From contig NZ_CP026952.1 of NCBI RefSeq assembly GCF_003065605.1, positions 3,348,001 to 3,412,000 on the forward strand: a stretch of 64,000 bases of DNA, read 5' to 3'. This document shows positions 63,533-64,000 of this stretch, piece after piece (within the stretch, counting starts at the first letter, position 1; every line of letters starts with the position of its first letter). The translations under genes and the position numbers were made by a program. Origin of the DNA: Aeromicrobium chenweiae (GTDB lineage: Bacteria > Actinomycetota > Actinomycetes > Propionibacteriales > Nocardioidaceae). The notes under the pieces were generated by a model that was given only the letters and a program-made list of their open reading frames with translations, did not search any database and was not told where the DNA came from.

Positions 63533-64000
63533 GCCGGGTGCTTCTCGAGGAAGGCCAGGCTGAGCTCGTTGTACTTCTCGGCCTGCTCGTGCTGGGGCCA
63601 GTGGCCGCAGTCGTCGAACAGCACCAGCTCGGAGCCGGGGATGTTCTGGTGCATCGCGTTGGCCTCGGGCACGTCGCCGAAGGGGTTGTTGCGTCCCCAC
63701 ACGACGAGCGTCGGGACCGTGATCTGCGCCAGCTGGTCGGGCGTCAGGATGTTGCGCAGGCGCGTGTCCATGTCCTGCAGCGACAGCAGGTTGTCGATGT
63801 TGGCCACGAAGTCGGGCTGCTGGTAGATCGCGTGACGGATCGCGACGAGCTCCTCCGTCGCGTTGGCCGGGTCGTGCATCAGCAGGTGCATGCGCTTGCG
63901 CGTCAGCTCGACGTCGTTGGACTCGACGGCCCGGCGGGTGCTGGTGCGGATGCGCTCCATGACCTCGGGGTTGGCGACGGTGCCGCCGGCCGCGAGCAGC
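63529..64000 (-). CDS. alpha/beta hydrolase, meta-cleavage C-C hydrolase-like (5' end outside window)
   Basis: The last 156 or so residues of an alpha/beta hydrolase; the frame stays open to the window edge, so the ATG at 63960 is probably internal. The visible part resembles BphD/HsaD/MhpC hydrolases: NPEVMERIRTST, HDPANATEELVAIRHAIY in the lid region, PTLVVWGRNNPFGDVPEAN with the catalytic Asp position altered towards Asn/Asp neighbours, and CGHWPQHEQAEKYNEL with the catalytic His. Such enzymes cleave ring-fission products to a carboxylic acid and 2-hydroxypentadienoate, the substrate of the hydratase in this operon. Confidence 0.85.
   Translation of the reverse strand, partial: LLAAGGTVANPEVMERIRTSTRRAVESNDVELTRKRMHLLMHDPANATEELVAIRHAIYQQPDFVANIDNLLSLQDMDTRLRNILTPDQLAQITVPTLVVWGRNNPFGDVPEANAMHQNIPGSELVLFDDCGHWPQHEQAEKYNELSLAFLEKHPA

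Overview
The window is a GC-rich stretch of an actinobacterial chromosome. The gene content (a DUF222/HNH protein behind an actinobacterial LexA box, fused isobutyryl-CoA mutase IcmF, type II NADH dehydrogenase, FprA-type reductase) and the many leaderless start sites fit the Nocardioidaceae, with Aeromicrobium or Nocardioides as my best guess. That placement is inference. No rRNA, tRNA, CRISPR, intact insertion sequence or phage gene was recognised.

Layout. 1-630: the end of a 3-hydroxyisobutyryl-CoA hydrolase. 740-5014: cobalamin synthesis genes (cobU, cbiB, cobQ, cobK) and a small monooxygenase-like membrane protein. 5105-5308: cold shock protein. 5452-10855: a riboswitch-controlled operon of two secreted proteins and a three-protein ECF transporter, read here as a cobalamin importer whose outer proteins resemble the two halves of transcobalamin. 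10933-12452: DUF222/HNH protein with an SOS box. 12536-20263: acyl-CoA oxidase, two tandem secreted paralogues, a MarR regulator and the B12-dependent IcmF. 20266-30013: one long L-arabinose operon (lipoprotein receptor, ATPase, two permeases, LacI regulator, araB, araD, araA), with a LacI-type operator at its promoter and a second copy inside araB. 30057-37348: thioesterase, BtuF-like protein, enoyl-CoA hydratase, NDH-2, membrane protein, ClpB with a HAIR-like site. 37373-40258: an extracytosolic flavin electron-transfer module. 40344-47023: FAD oxidoreductase, FprA, a TetR/MFS pair, PAP2 and DedA membrane proteins. 47072-49107: 3-hydroxyacyl-CoA and acyl-CoA dehydrogenases behind palindromes that also occur before icmF. 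49108-50179: a lower-GC, apparently decayed stretch ending in a broken amino-acid permease.

50417-64000 is a catabolic island: aldehyde dehydrogenase and IclR (divergent), an acylating acetaldehyde dehydrogenase/aldolase pair, a CoA ligase, a double-domain CoA-transferase, an enoyl-CoA hydratase, then on the other strand an IclR regulator, an M20-like protein lacking its metal ligands, a 2-keto-4-pentenoate hydratase, a quinone-oxidoreductase-like protein and a C-C hydrolase cut by the window edge. Together these give a lower meta-cleavage route (C-C hydrolase, hydratase, aldolase, acetaldehyde dehydrogenase to pyruvate and acetyl-CoA) joined to a CoA-thioester branch. The growth substrate cannot be read from the sequence.

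Themes. Cobalamin links synthesis, import, the BtuF-like protein and IcmF. Start-to-stop overlaps of 4 nt (ATGA or GTGA) are frequent and define the operons. At least six genes have a TANNNT hexamer 6-7 nt before the start codon, as expected for leaderless transcripts.
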